Shown: in pieces, positions 17,797-26,105 of the stretch | Numbering within the stretch: the first letter of the stretch is position 1 | Layout: each line of letters opens with the position of its first letter | From: an uncultured Oribacterium sp. | Lineage (GTDB): Bacteria > Bacillota > Clostridia > Lachnospirales > Lachnospiraceae | DNA length: 64,000 bases | Direction of reading: 5' to 3' | Assembly: GCA_946413525.1 (NCBI GenBank) | Contig: CAMKKZ010000012.1 | Coordinates: 1 to 64,000 of the forward strand | Made by a program: the position numbers and the translations under genes | Notes under the pieces: generated by a model | What the model saw: the letters and a program-made list of their open reading frames with translations, nothing else | The model's database searches: none | Told to the model about the DNA's origin: nothing

Positions 17797-17930
17797 TTAA
17801 AATAATTTGTTTAAAATCCTGACATTAATTATAGGATTGACAGAACAGGTTTATCCCCAGGTTTATCCGCAGCAAAAGGAATGCTGAGGATAAATCCAGA
17901 AAAATATGCTTAATTGCATTTTTTCAGGAT

Positions 17931-18046
17931 GTCTCCCTCATGGCCGAATGGCTGGTTCTGATCTGGCTTTGCCAGTACAAGGCATATCCCTGCGGGAGTC
18001 GCCAAATACGGTATAAACTATGCTTGATGCATAGTTTATACCTGCA
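17931..18046 (+). repeat. TACGG hairpin element, copy C
   Basis: Aligns with copy A over its whole length. Core GCGGGAGTCGCCAAATACGG, then a perfect 14-bp stem GGTATAAACTATGC (18010-18023), loop TTGAT, GCATAGTTTATACC (18029-18042). Ends 22 nt before the start codon of the binding-protein gene, so any transcript of that gene would carry this structure just before the ribosome binding site. Confidence 0.8.
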
Positions 18047-18068
18047 TTTTTGCTGAAAGGAGCAGAGG

Positions 18069-19718
18069 ATGAGAAAAAGGATAGCTTTATTTATGTCTCT
18101 TGTCATGGCTGTTTCACTGGCTGCTTGTGGTGGCAGCAGCAGTGGTTCGGGCAGCGGGTCCGGGAGTGCTGCCGAGGCAGGAAGCGGTTCCTCGCAGGAT
18201 GCGGGCAGCGTGGCCCAGGCACAGGACGCAAAGGCTGAGAATGGGGCAGAGGATGCCGGCGGGGCAGGTGAGTATAAAAGCGAAATTATTATCGCCATGG
18301 CTGATGAGTTCACGGAGCCGGATCCGATGGAAACGACGGCTGAAACGAATCAGATCGTGCAGGACTGCACCCATGACCTTCTGACGGATACAAATCTGGA
18401 TACGATGAAAAATGAAGGCGAGCTTCTGGATCACTGGGAGATGATCGATCCTACCCACTGGTCATTGACATTAAAGAAAGATGTCAAATTTCATGACGGC
18501 ACCACGCTGGATACCGACGATGTTGAGTTCACGCTGATGGAAAGGGCTCCGAAGCACGGACCGACCTCTGCTTATGCCGAAAAGATCAAGAGCTTTAACA
18601 AAGTGGACGATCTTACCTTTGAGATTGAGCTGGTGAATGGCGATGTGGATTTCAACTATACTTTGGCAGCCAACTCCCTGGCCATCCTCTCCAAGGAGGC
18701 TTTCGAAACGATGCCGGAGGATGAGGCGGTAAAGATCGGGACGGGTCCCTGGATGTATTCGGAAATCGTGCCGGGCGACCATGTGACGCTGGTACGTTTT
18801 GACGACTGCACTTTGTATGATGTGCCGAATACCGAGAAGCTGACCTTCAAGATGATTCCGGAAGCATCTGCCCGCATGATTGCTCTTGAAAATGGCGAGG
18901 TGGATGTCATTATGTCCCCGTCCTCAACGGATTATAAGCGTTTGGAGGAGGATGAAAAGCTTCAGTTGGTAACGGAAGTGGGACGTGGACAGCATTTCAT
19001 CGGCTTCAATCTGAAGAACGCGGATTCCATAGTTGCTAATCCGGATTTCCGGCGCGCTGTGGCGTATGCCGTAGACAAGGAGGAGATGATTCTTGCTGCA
19101 TGGGACGGCTATGCGCAGGCGTCTACCAACTGGCATTGCAGGGACGTGGATTATTACAGCGAGATTGATGGTATCCCTTACGACCCGGACAAGGCTCAGG
19201 AACTCTTTGACAAGCTGGGAGTTGACGGCATGACCATCAACCTGGCCACTTCTGACGCTGATCACAGGATGAAGATGGCGACCAATCTTCAGTCCCAGCT
19301 TTCAAAATACGGCATTGATCTGAAAATAGAGACAATGCAGAATTCCGCTCTGACAGAGCTGAATACTTCGGATGGGACCACTTCAGGCGTGGAGATGACC
19401 ATTACGTCCTGGACGCCGGGAAAGAATGCGGATTATATGTATCGGAATCCGGTCTATTCCACAGGAGGAAGGAATTACTGCCATGTGGACGACAGCCATG
19501 TGGATGAGCTGATTGATGAAGGAGCCGGGGAGACGGATTCCGCGAGGCGTCAGGAAATCTATACCGAGCTGCAGAAGATTCTGGTGGAGGACATGGTGGC
19601 GATGGTGCCGGTGGCTCAGGCTACGCTGACCCTTGGAACCAAAGCAGGCGTCACGGGCTGCAAGCTGCATCCGGGACTCGTACATCAGTTCAAGGAGGCG
19701 GAGCTTCGACTTGGCTGA
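18069..19718 (+). CDS. Oligopeptide-type ABC transporter substrate-binding lipoprotein
   Basis: Type II signal peptide with lipobox LAAC (Cys20), a Gly/Ser/Ala-rich linker, then an SBP_bac_5 (family 5) fold: EPDPMETTAETNQIVQDCTH, LKKDVKFHDGTTLDTDDVEF, and a C-terminal lobe. 549 residues is normal. AAGGAG precedes the ATG. It would be membrane-tethered outside the cell and deliver peptides or peptide-like compounds to the permeases at 20188 and 21163. A 470-nt gap with a hairpin repeat separates it from the permease genes, which could lower their expression relative to the binding protein. The true substrate is unknown. Confidence 0.9.
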   Translation: MRKRIALFMSLVMAVSLAACGGSSSGSGSGSGSAAEAGSGSSQDAGSVAQAQDAKAENGAEDAGGAGEYKSEIIIAMADEFTEPDPMETTAETNQIVQDCTHDLLTDTNLDTMKNEGELLDHWEMIDPTHWSLTLKKDVKFHDGTTLDTDDVEFTLMERAPKHGPTSAYAEKIKSFNKVDDLTFEIELVNGDVDFNYTLAANSLAILSKEAFETMPEDEAVKIGTGPWMYSEIVPGDHVTLVRFDDCTLYDVPNTEKLTFKMIPEASARMIALENGEVDVIMSPSSTDYKRLEEDEKLQLVTEVGRGQHFIGFNLKNADSIVANPDFRRAVAYAVDKEEMILAAWDGYAQASTNWHCRDVDYYSEIDGIPYDPDKAQELFDKLGVDGMTINLATSDADHRMKMATNLQSQLSKYGIDLKIETMQNSALTELNTSDGTTSGVEMTITSWTPGKNADYMYRNPVYSTGGRNYCHVDDSHVDELIDEGAGETDSARRQEIYTELQKILVEDMVAMVPVAQATLTLGTKAGVTGCKLHPGLVHQFKEAELRLG

Positions 19719-20187
19719 TGCACTGATGGCTGATACACTGATTTTTGCCATAGTTTCGGGATGAGCCGACTTGATGATTTGTAATTATCTCATGACAAAG
19801 CCTGAGAATCCATGTTGGTCTGTGTATCCGTGGCATTTTTGGCTGCATTTTCAGTTGGTTTAGCTGAGCGCTCTCGTGTTCACATGAGAAGATTATGTGA
19901 ATCCCCAAAGGGATTCATCAAGTATAAAAGGCAAGCCTTCCATACTTGCGGTCATGGGGCTTGGCCCCAAAAAATCATAAAAGATTCTTTCATACTTGAT
20001 TTGTGTCGCTGGCGCGTCACAAATGGGACTTAATGCCTGCGGCATTAAGTCAAAGTACGAGCACAGGGAGGAATTTGACGCGTATTTTCTGAGAGGGCGT
20101 TGAATTCCAGGATATCGGGCAGGGGGTTCTCCTCCTGCCCGTTTGCAAAGATTCTGTTGATGGAATATTCTATAGAAGGAGACTGCC
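19719..20187. repeat. Intergenic region with family-2 hairpin repeat (copy a, 19929-20058)
   Basis: No gene. The block GGCAAGCC-TTCCATACTT, a GGGGCTTGGCCCC hairpin, TTTGTG...CACAAA stem and ACTTAATGCC TGC GGCATTAAGT stem (20027-20049) aligns along ~130 nt with 37229-37362 and in part with the reverse strand of 38391-38465. Short ORFs across it are not convincing. Confidence 0.7.
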
Positions 20188-21117
20188 TTGGCGCGTTATA
20201 TTATCCGACGTTTGTTATTGATGATACCGGTTTTGATCTGCGTTTCCTTTGTCGTTTATTTCCTGATGGACCTGGCACCAGGCGACATTATTTCCCAAGT
20301 GGCTCCGGCGGACGCTACCGAAGCGCAGATTGCCATGCTGAGGGAACAGCTCGGGCTGAACGGCTCGGTATTTGAACGTTATGCCCGATACCTTTGGAAC
20401 CTGCTCCACGGCGACATGGGAATGTCCCTTTCTCTCAAGCGTCCAGTAATCGAGGTCTTTATCGAGAGGCTGCCAAGAACGCTGATGTTGGCCTTTGCGG
20501 CAATCATCGTTGCCATTCTGATATCGATTCCCCTTGGGATTGCGGCGGCAACACATCACCGTTCCTGGATTGACGGCGCCAGCGTAGTCCTTTCCATGAT
20601 CAGTGTATCCATGCCGGCATTCTGGCTTGGACTCCTTTTGATTTTCACATTTGCCTATCATTGGAAGATATTCCCTTCCGGCGGTTCGGAGGGGCTTATT
20701 CATCTTGTGCTGCCGGCGCTGACTTTGGGGACGGAGCAGGCGGGAAATCTGACCCGCATTACCAGATCATCCATGCTGGATGTTATCAGGCAGGATTATC
20801 TCCGTACGGCCAGAGCCAAAGGAGTCAGCGAGAAAAAGGTGATCAGGAAGCACGCCCTTCGAAATGCACTGATCCCTATTATTACCGTGCTTGGCTCTAC
20901 GCTGGGCAATGCCTTTGGCGGGGCCGTGGCCATAGAGACGGTCTTTTCCTGGTCGGGTATCGGACGCCTTACCGTTGCCGCTATCAATTCCAGGGATATG
21001 ACGCTGGCCACCGGCTGTATTTTCATGTTCACGCTTATGCTGAATATGACGCTGCTGCTTGTGGATATTGCCTATGCTTATGTGGATCCCAGGGTGAAAG
21101 CGCGTTATTCGAAGTGA
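20188..21117 (+). CDS. Peptide ABC transporter permease, DppB/OppB type
   Basis: Inner-membrane permease of 309 residues with an N-terminal membrane segment (LLLMIPVLICVSFVVYFLMD), the extracytoplasmic DIISQV region, five further hydrophobic segments and the EAA loop that contacts the ATPases (RNALIPIITVLGSTLGNAFG). TTG start 5 nt after AGAAGGAGA. First gene of the permease pair; 45 nt upstream of the next. Specificity within the Dpp/Opp/Nik class cannot be read from sequence. Confidence 0.9.
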   Translation: MARYIIRRLLLMIPVLICVSFVVYFLMDLAPGDIISQVAPADATEAQIAMLREQLGLNGSVFERYARYLWNLLHGDMGMSLSLKRPVIEVFIERLPRTLMLAFAAIIVAILISIPLGIAAATHHRSWIDGASVVLSMISVSMPAFWLGLLLIFTFAYHWKIFPSGGSEGLIHLVLPALTLGTEQAGNLTRITRSSMLDVIRQDYLRTARAKGVSEKKVIRKHALRNALIPIITVLGSTLGNAFGGAVAIETVFSWSGIGRLTVAAINSRDMTLATGCIFMFTLMLNMTLLLVDIAYAYVDPRVKARYSK

Positions 21118-21162
21118 AATCAGAAGGACTTTTCGGTTTTGGAAAAAGGAGGGGGAGGGTAG

Positions 21163-22194
21163 ATGGAGCCTTACAGGAATGGCAAAGAATCTATCGGAGG
21201 GAAGATGGATGGGGCAGAGTCCGCATTGACAGGAAATGGAAATATTAATGGGAATATTGATGTGAACATTTATGGAAATATAAACGGAAATACTCACGGA
21301 AACATTAACGGAAGGATTTCAGCGGCAGAGCTTAAGAAGTACAAGAAAAGGAGCCTGTTTGCGGAGGTCTGGAGGAATTATAAAAAGAATCCCAGCGCAA
21401 TGATCGCGCTGTTTGTCGTTCTCGCCATCATCGCCATTGCTATTGTTTCCCAGTTTGTGTTTGACTACAAGACGGATATCGTGCAGCAGAACATTCGCGA
21501 GAAGCTTCAACCGCCAAGCCTTGCGCATCCCTTTGGTACGGACAATTATGGCCGGGACGTGCTTGTAAGGGTGCTCTACGGGGCAAAATACTCACTGTCC
21601 GTGGGCGTAGTGGCCGTGATAATAAGCAGCGTGGTAGGAATCACGCTGGGGCTTGTGGCCGGTTATTATGGTGGGCTGGCAGAGGATTTGATTCTCCGCT
21701 TCTGCGAGATTTTTACCGGAATCCCAAGCATCCTTATGGGCGTGGCCCTGATGACCGCCTTTGGGCAGTCGCTGGGGGTGTTGATGATGGCGATCGGAAT
21801 TGTTTATGCTCCTATGTACTGCAGGACGACGAGGGCCGCCGTGCTGCCCGTGCGGGATGAGGAATACATTGAGGCCGCCAGGGTGTCGGGCGTCAGCGAC
21901 CTCCGTATCATGTTCAGTCATGTGCTTCCTAATGCATTATCGCCCATTATCGTGCAGATCACGATGGGCGTAGCCAGCGCCATCCTATGCGCTTCCGGGC
22001 TGAGCTTCCTGGGGCTCGGCGTGCCAATTCCCATGCCGGAGTGGGGATCGATGCTCTCCGAAGGTCGGGATTTCATGAGGGATTACATGTATCTGACTAT
22101 CTTCCCAGGCCTCGCCATTATGATCACGGTGCTTTCATTCAACCTGATGGGTGACGGTCTCCGCGACGCCCTCGACCCAAAGCTGAAAGAGTGA
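21163..22194 (+). CDS. Peptide ABC transporter permease, DppC/OppC type, with Asn-rich N-terminus
   Basis: Residues ~60-343 are a normal DppC permease: RSLFAEVWRNYKKNPSAMIA opening, HPFGTDNYGRDVLVRVLYGA, the EAA loop HVLPNALSPIIVQITMGVAS and LSFLGLGVPIPMPEWGSML. The first ~50 residues are unusual: a run of four-residue units (NING, NIDV, NIYG, NTHG) made by a 12-bp imperfect DNA repeat at about 21238-21312. This extension is cytosolic by topology and not part of the family. GGAGGGGGAGG precedes the ATG. Works with the products at 20188, 22384 and 23479. Confidence 0.9.
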   Translation: MEPYRNGKESIGGKMDGAESALTGNGNINGNIDVNIYGNINGNTHGNINGRISAAELKKYKKRSLFAEVWRNYKKNPSAMIALFVVLAIIAIAIVSQFVFDYKTDIVQQNIREKLQPPSLAHPFGTDNYGRDVLVRVLYGAKYSLSVGVVAVIISSVVGITLGLVAGYYGGLAEDLILRFCEIFTGIPSILMGVALMTAFGQSLGVLMMAIGIVYAPMYCRTTRAAVLPVRDEEYIEAARVSGVSDLRIMFSHVLPNALSPIIVQITMGVASAILCASGLSFLGLGVPIPMPEWGSMLSEGRDFMRDYMYLTIFPGLAIMITVLSFNLMGDGLRDALDPKLKE

Positions 22195-22195
22195 A

Positions 22196-22295
22196 GAAGT
22201 TTGCATCAGGCAAACTTCGTAACGATATGGCGCAAATCGAAGATTTGCGTTCCGCGCAGCGGAATTGACCGACTGGCATCAAGCCAGGCGGTCAA
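22196..22295. repeat. Array of four consecutive hairpins between dppC- and dppD-type genes
   Basis: GAAGTTTGC ATCAG GCAAACTTC (22196-22218); CGCAAATC GAA GATTTGCG (22231-22249); TTCCGC GCA GCGGAA (22250-22264); TTGACCG-A-CTGGC ATCAA GCCAG-G-CGGTCAA (22265-22295). All stems are perfect or have one opposed mismatch. It begins two bases after the permease stop. It may partly terminate or stabilise the transcript between permease and ATPase genes. Confidence 0.85.
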
Positions 22296-22383
22296 CCCTA
22301 TGAAGTGGTTTGCATCAGGCCGGCGTTATAATGATTTTTGTTTGTTTCGAAATTAATAATATGAGGGAGGGGACGGGGCTTAC

Positions 22384-23478
22384 ATGGAGAATGATCTGAT
22401 CCTGGATGTCAGAGATTTGGTCGTACGTTTTGAGACGGATGATGGCGTGGTGAGGGCAGTCAATGGGCTGGATCTTTCCATAAAAAGGGGAAGGGCAATT
22501 GGCCTTGTGGGGGAAACGGGCGCGGGGAAGACGACGACGGCGCTTTCGCTCCTCCGGCTGGTGCCGGATCCTCCCGGCGTAGTGGAATGTGAGAAAATAG
22601 AGCTGGATGGGAAGGATGTGCTGGCCATGAGTGTTTCCGAGCTGGAAGAGGTCAGGGGAAAGGATATTTCCATGATTTTTCAGGATCCCATGACGGCATT
22701 AAATCCTGTCTTTACGGTAGGTGAGCAGATCGCGGAAAGCATTTTTCTTCACGAGAATGTGAGCCGGCAGGAAGCTGATAAAAGGGCCGTGGAAATGCTT
22801 GAACTGGTAGGCATTCCCGGCGACAGGGCTGGGGAATATCCACACCAGTTTTCCGGAGGGATGAAGCAGAGGGTTGTCATCGCCATTGCGCTGGCCTGCC
22901 ATCCGAAGCTCCTGATTGCGGACGAGCCGACGACGGCGCTTGACGTGACGATTCAGGCGCAGGTGCTGGATCTCATGAGAAGGCTGCGGGAGCAGTACAA
23001 GACCTCGCTTATTATGATCACTCATGACCTGGGAATCGTTGCGGAAATCTGTGACGACGTGGCTGTCATGTATGGCGGAAAAATTATCGAAAGAGGCACG
23101 CTGGAGGACATTTTCAATCACACCAGGCATCCGTATACTGAGGGGCTGTTCAATTCCATCCCGAACATCCATGACCGAAAGGCGAGGCTTACGCCAATCA
23201 GCGGATTGATGCCAGATCCCACAAACCTTCCTCCCGGATGCGCCTTTGCGCCACGTTGTCCTTATGCTGTGGCGGGCTGCGGCGGGCCTCAGGAGGAAAT
23301 CGCGGTTTCGGATACGCACTTTGTAAGATGCTCCCGTTACAAGGAGGAGGGCTTCATTATCAGGAGAAGGGCGGCAGAAACGGCTTCAATGAGTATTCAG
23401 GAAGGGAAGGAGTCGGATAATGCGGGTGGAGGTTCATGGCCGCATTCCGCGAAGAGTCTCCAGGCAGAGGGGGAGTGA
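22384..23478 (+). CDS. Peptide ABC transporter ATPase, DppD/OppD type
   Basis: Walker A GETGAGKTT (~residues 42-50), signature FSGGMKQRVVIAIAL, Walker B LLIADEPTTALD, switch His in MITHDLG. C-terminal oligopeptide-transporter extension with CAFAPRCPYAVAGC cysteines that in relatives can bind an Fe-S cluster. 364 residues. GGAGGGGACGGGG precedes the ATG. Its stop is immediately followed by the next ATG, so the two ATPases are co-translated and should form a heterodimer on the permeases. Confidence 0.92.
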   Translation: MENDLILDVRDLVVRFETDDGVVRAVNGLDLSIKRGRAIGLVGETGAGKTTTALSLLRLVPDPPGVVECEKIELDGKDVLAMSVSELEEVRGKDISMIFQDPMTALNPVFTVGEQIAESIFLHENVSRQEADKRAVEMLELVGIPGDRAGEYPHQFSGGMKQRVVIAIALACHPKLLIADEPTTALDVTIQAQVLDLMRRLREQYKTSLIMITHDLGIVAEICDDVAVMYGGKIIERGTLEDIFNHTRHPYTEGLFNSIPNIHDRKARLTPISGLMPDPTNLPPGCAFAPRCPYAVAGCGGPQEEIAVSDTHFVRCSRYKEEGFIIRRRAAETASMSIQEGKESDNAGGGSWPHSAKSLQAEGE

Positions 23479-24453
23479 ATGGGCGAAAAGATACTCGAGG
23501 TCAGGCATCTGGCCAAATTTTTCAAAACAGGGCGCGGAATGCTTCATGCCGTGGACGACATATCCTTTTCTTTGGAGAAGGGCAAGACATTGGGGCTTGT
23601 GGGGGAATCCGGCTGCGGAAAATCAACAACTGGCAGGGCACTGCTCCGACTGATTGAACCAACAGCGGGCGAAATTGTCTTTGAAGGCCGGGACATTACG
23701 CATCTTTCCCGGAGGAAGCTTAAGGAGGCGAGGAAGGATATGCAATTGATCTTTCAGGATCCTTATTCCTCCCTCGATCCCAGGAAGACCGTCAGCCAGA
23801 TCATCGCAGAGCCGATTGAGGCATACCGTATATTGAAGAACAGGAACGAGATTCATGAAAGGGTTGCCGAGCTCATGTCCATCGTAGGCCTTGCGCCCCG
23901 CCTGTTCAATACCTACCCGCATGAGCTTGACGGAGGACGGCGGCAGCGTATAGGAATCGCGAGGGCCCTCGCCATGGAGCCTAAATTCATCGTTTGTGAT
24001 GAACCTGTTTCGGCTCTTGATGTTTCCATTCAGGCGCAGATACTGAACCTTCTGCAGGAGCTTCGGGAAAAAATGGGGCTCACCTATATCTTCATTACCC
24101 ACGACCTCTCGGTGGTGAATCATTTTTCCGATGAGATCGCGGTAATGTATCTGGGGAAAATTGTGGAGCAGGCTCCCTCGGAGGAGTTGTTCGCGAATCC
24201 GCTTCATCCTTATACGCAGGCATTGCTGTCCGCCATACCGATTCCGGACCTTTCCGTGCGCAAAAAGCGTATAATTCTGAAGGGTGAGATTACCTCTCCG
24301 ATTGATCCAAAGGACGAATGTCGTTTTTACAAGCGCTGCAACTATGCCTGTGATGCCTGCCGGAAGCTGCCGGAGCTGCGGGAGACATCTCCGGGGCACC
24401 TGGTCGCCTGCAGCCGGATAGGGGAAATACCGAAGGCGGAGGGGCTTTTTTGA
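23479..24453 (+). CDS. Peptide ABC transporter ATPase, DppF/OppF type
   Basis: Walker A GESGCGKSTTGRALL, Walker B FIVCDEPVSALD, switch HDLSVVNHF, and C-terminal cysteines (CRFYKRCNYACDAC). The signature reads LDGGRRQRIGIARAL where LSGGQRQR is usual: the Ser is replaced by Asp, a change sometimes seen in one partner of asymmetric ABC dimers. 324 residues. The stop at 24451-24453 touches the large cloverleaf inverted repeat. Confidence 0.9.
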   Translation: MGEKILEVRHLAKFFKTGRGMLHAVDDISFSLEKGKTLGLVGESGCGKSTTGRALLRLIEPTAGEIVFEGRDITHLSRRKLKEARKDMQLIFQDPYSSLDPRKTVSQIIAEPIEAYRILKNRNEIHERVAELMSIVGLAPRLFNTYPHELDGGRRQRIGIARALAMEPKFIVCDEPVSALDVSIQAQILNLLQELREKMGLTYIFITHDLSVVNHFSDEIAVMYLGKIVEQAPSEELFANPLHPYTQALLSAIPIPDLSVRKKRIILKGEITSPIDPKDECRFYKRCNYACDACRKLPELRETSPGHLVACSRIGEIPKAEGLF

Positions 24454-24662
24454 AATATTTCCACCTGTACGGTTGCCATCCAAAGCGATATTTTGATACG
24501 GTTTACCGTAATCAAAATATCGCTTTGGATGAGCAACCTACCCCTAAATGAGCAAAACGATTTGCGAAGCAAATCTTTAAGCACGCGAAGCGGGCGGTTT
24601 TGCGAATTTAGGGGTATTCAGAATGGCCTTTAGGCCATTCAACCGTACAGGTGGAAATATTT
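24453..24662. repeat. 210-bp cloverleaf of nested inverted repeats
   Basis: Outer stem: 24453-24475 pairs perfectly over 23 bp with 24640-24662. Inside are three arms: 24477-24497 with 24511-24531 (21 bp perfect, extended by ACGG/CCGT and a TTTA loop); TACCCCTAAAT 24539-24549 with 24606-24616, itself enclosing GCAAAAC/GTTTTGC and ATTTGC GAA GCAAAT; and GAATGGCC TTTA GGCCATTC 24621-24640. It starts at the stop codon of the ATPase gene. It has no ORF. Such order suggests a mobile palindromic element or a strong RNA structure ending the importer transcript. Confidence 0.92.
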
Positions 24663-24842
24663 GGCTGTGGATTAGAACTGGGATGTGAAAAGGAGCAGCA
24701 TAGATCGCGATGCGGTATCTGATTTGTCAGCAATTAATATGGCCAAAAAAACAGTTTGATAGAGGCATGTAGCCTGCGATACCGCAGTTGTTAGTCAGGA
24801 ATTAAAGCGGCCATTAAACCATTTTAATAGAGGAGTTGTGTT
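24663..24842 (+). promoter_or_regulatory. Leader of the AlaDH-like gene
   Basis: TGCGGTATC (24711-24719) and GATACCGCA (24778-24786) form a 9-bp inverted repeat spaced by 58 nt, enclosing AATATGGCC that could pair with GGCCATT just downstream. No convincing promoter boxes. It may be an alternative RNA fold controlling the downstream gene, but this is speculative. Confidence 0.3.
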
Positions 24843-26027
24843 ATGGTTTTCGGACTGTTAAGGGATATTAAAGAAGGGGAGTACCGCGTGCTCCTGACGC
24901 CGCTTGAGGCAGCGGCCATGGTCGGCGCAGGGCATAGGGTCTTGTGCGAGAAGGATTGCGGGAAGCTGGCTGGCTTCCCTGATGAGGCTTATCAAAGGGC
25001 TGGCGCTGAAATTCTTGAGAGTCACGAGGAGGTTTTCGCGAAAGCCGACTTTGTGGCAAAAGTAAAGGAAATCATGCCGGAGGAGTACGGGCTTCTCAGG
25101 GAGGGGCAGATTGTATATTGCTGCATTCATCCGGCAGGTCATCCTGAGGAGGTTCAGGCACTGCTGGATTCGAAATGCATTGCAATCACGGCAGAGGATT
25201 CCCATCGGTGGGGGTCCCCGAACTGCGAGGCAGCCGGAAAGCAGGGAGCCCTCTTCGGCCTTGAGTCAATGCTTACAATCAACGGCGGCAAGGGGAAGTT
25301 TGTGGGCGGCTTTGCCGGCGCTCCGGGCATGAACGTGCTGATCCTTGGCGGCGGAGTTGTGGGACAGGCCGCTCTTTCCGTGCTTTATGCTCTCGGGGCG
25401 AACTGCACGGTAATGGACATTAACCCCGGGCTTTTGAGGAGGCTGCTTGACCAGTACCAGTCTCATATCCGGACCATGTTCTGCACGAAAGAGGCCATTG
25501 CCTCCATCCTGCCGCAAACGGATATGGTGCTGAACTGCGTGCGCTGGCCGAAGCAGAGGAAGGATTTCCTGATCACGCGGGAAATGCTCCGCACAATGGA
25601 GCCGGGCTCTGTGCTGGTCGATATATCCAATGATGATCCCGGGGCGATCGAGTCCAGCCATGAGACGCATCATGACAATCCCCGTTATGTGGACAGCGGC
25701 GTGGTACATTACTGCGTTTCAAATATACCTGGGGCAGTGGCGCATGACATTTCCGTCGCACTGGCGGCGGAGACTTTCCCCCTGCTCCTCAAGATTATGG
25801 ATAATGGGGTAAGGGAGGCCTGTGTCCGGGATGGTTATATCCGGCGCTCCCTGACTACATATAGGGGCTACCTTACGCATGAGGAAACCTCCGGAATCCA
25901 GGGGAGGCCGTGGGTGCGGCCTGAACAGATCCTGGGGATTGACGGACGCGCGCTCGATCCCGCACCGGACGCGACCACCACGAAATCCACCAACTTCCTT
26001 TCGGATCATCCGGTGTTTTCGGATTAA
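24843..26027 (+). CDS. Alanine dehydrogenase-like NAD-dependent amino acid dehydrogenase
   Basis: 394 residues of the AlaDH/PNT superfamily. The N-terminal domain carries Lys in VAKVKEIMPEEYGLL and His in CCIHPAGH, matching the catalytic pair region; the Rossmann NAD site is VLILGGGVVGQAALS (~residues 164-178); the block SGVVHYCVSNIPGAVAHD closely follows the AlaDH motif DGVVHYCVANMPGAVP. AlaDH converts L-alanine to pyruvate and ammonia, but the family also holds opine and saccharopine-type enzymes, and this one is longer at the C-terminus. Placed between a peptide importer and an MmgE/PrpD gene, it may act on the imported compound. GAGGAG precedes the ATG. Confidence 0.82.
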   Translation: MVFGLLRDIKEGEYRVLLTPLEAAAMVGAGHRVLCEKDCGKLAGFPDEAYQRAGAEILESHEEVFAKADFVAKVKEIMPEEYGLLREGQIVYCCIHPAGHPEEVQALLDSKCIAITAEDSHRWGSPNCEAAGKQGALFGLESMLTINGGKGKFVGGFAGAPGMNVLILGGGVVGQAALSVLYALGANCTVMDINPGLLRRLLDQYQSHIRTMFCTKEAIASILPQTDMVLNCVRWPKQRKDFLITREMLRTMEPGSVLVDISNDDPGAIESSHETHHDNPRYVDSGVVHYCVSNIPGAVAHDISVALAAETFPLLLKIMDNGVREACVRDGYIRRSLTTYRGYLTHEETSGIQGRPWVRPEQILGIDGRALDPAPDATTTKSTNFLSDHPVFSD

Positions 26028-26105
26028 TGATTTATGGGGCGGCGGAACGGCGATTGAAATGACAGGGCAGGGCAGCCACCCCAACTCTGATAGGGAAGAT
26101 GAAAT

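Noticed and set aside
17931-18046. Known riboswitch or T-box
   Set aside because: No T-box sequence or known aptamer motif is visible, and the element also occurs downstream of genes and in reverse orientation, which a cis riboswitch would not.
19812-20375. Short plus-strand ORFs between the binding protein and permease genes
   Set aside because: They run through the repeat element or overlap the permease in another frame, and lack ribosome binding sites.
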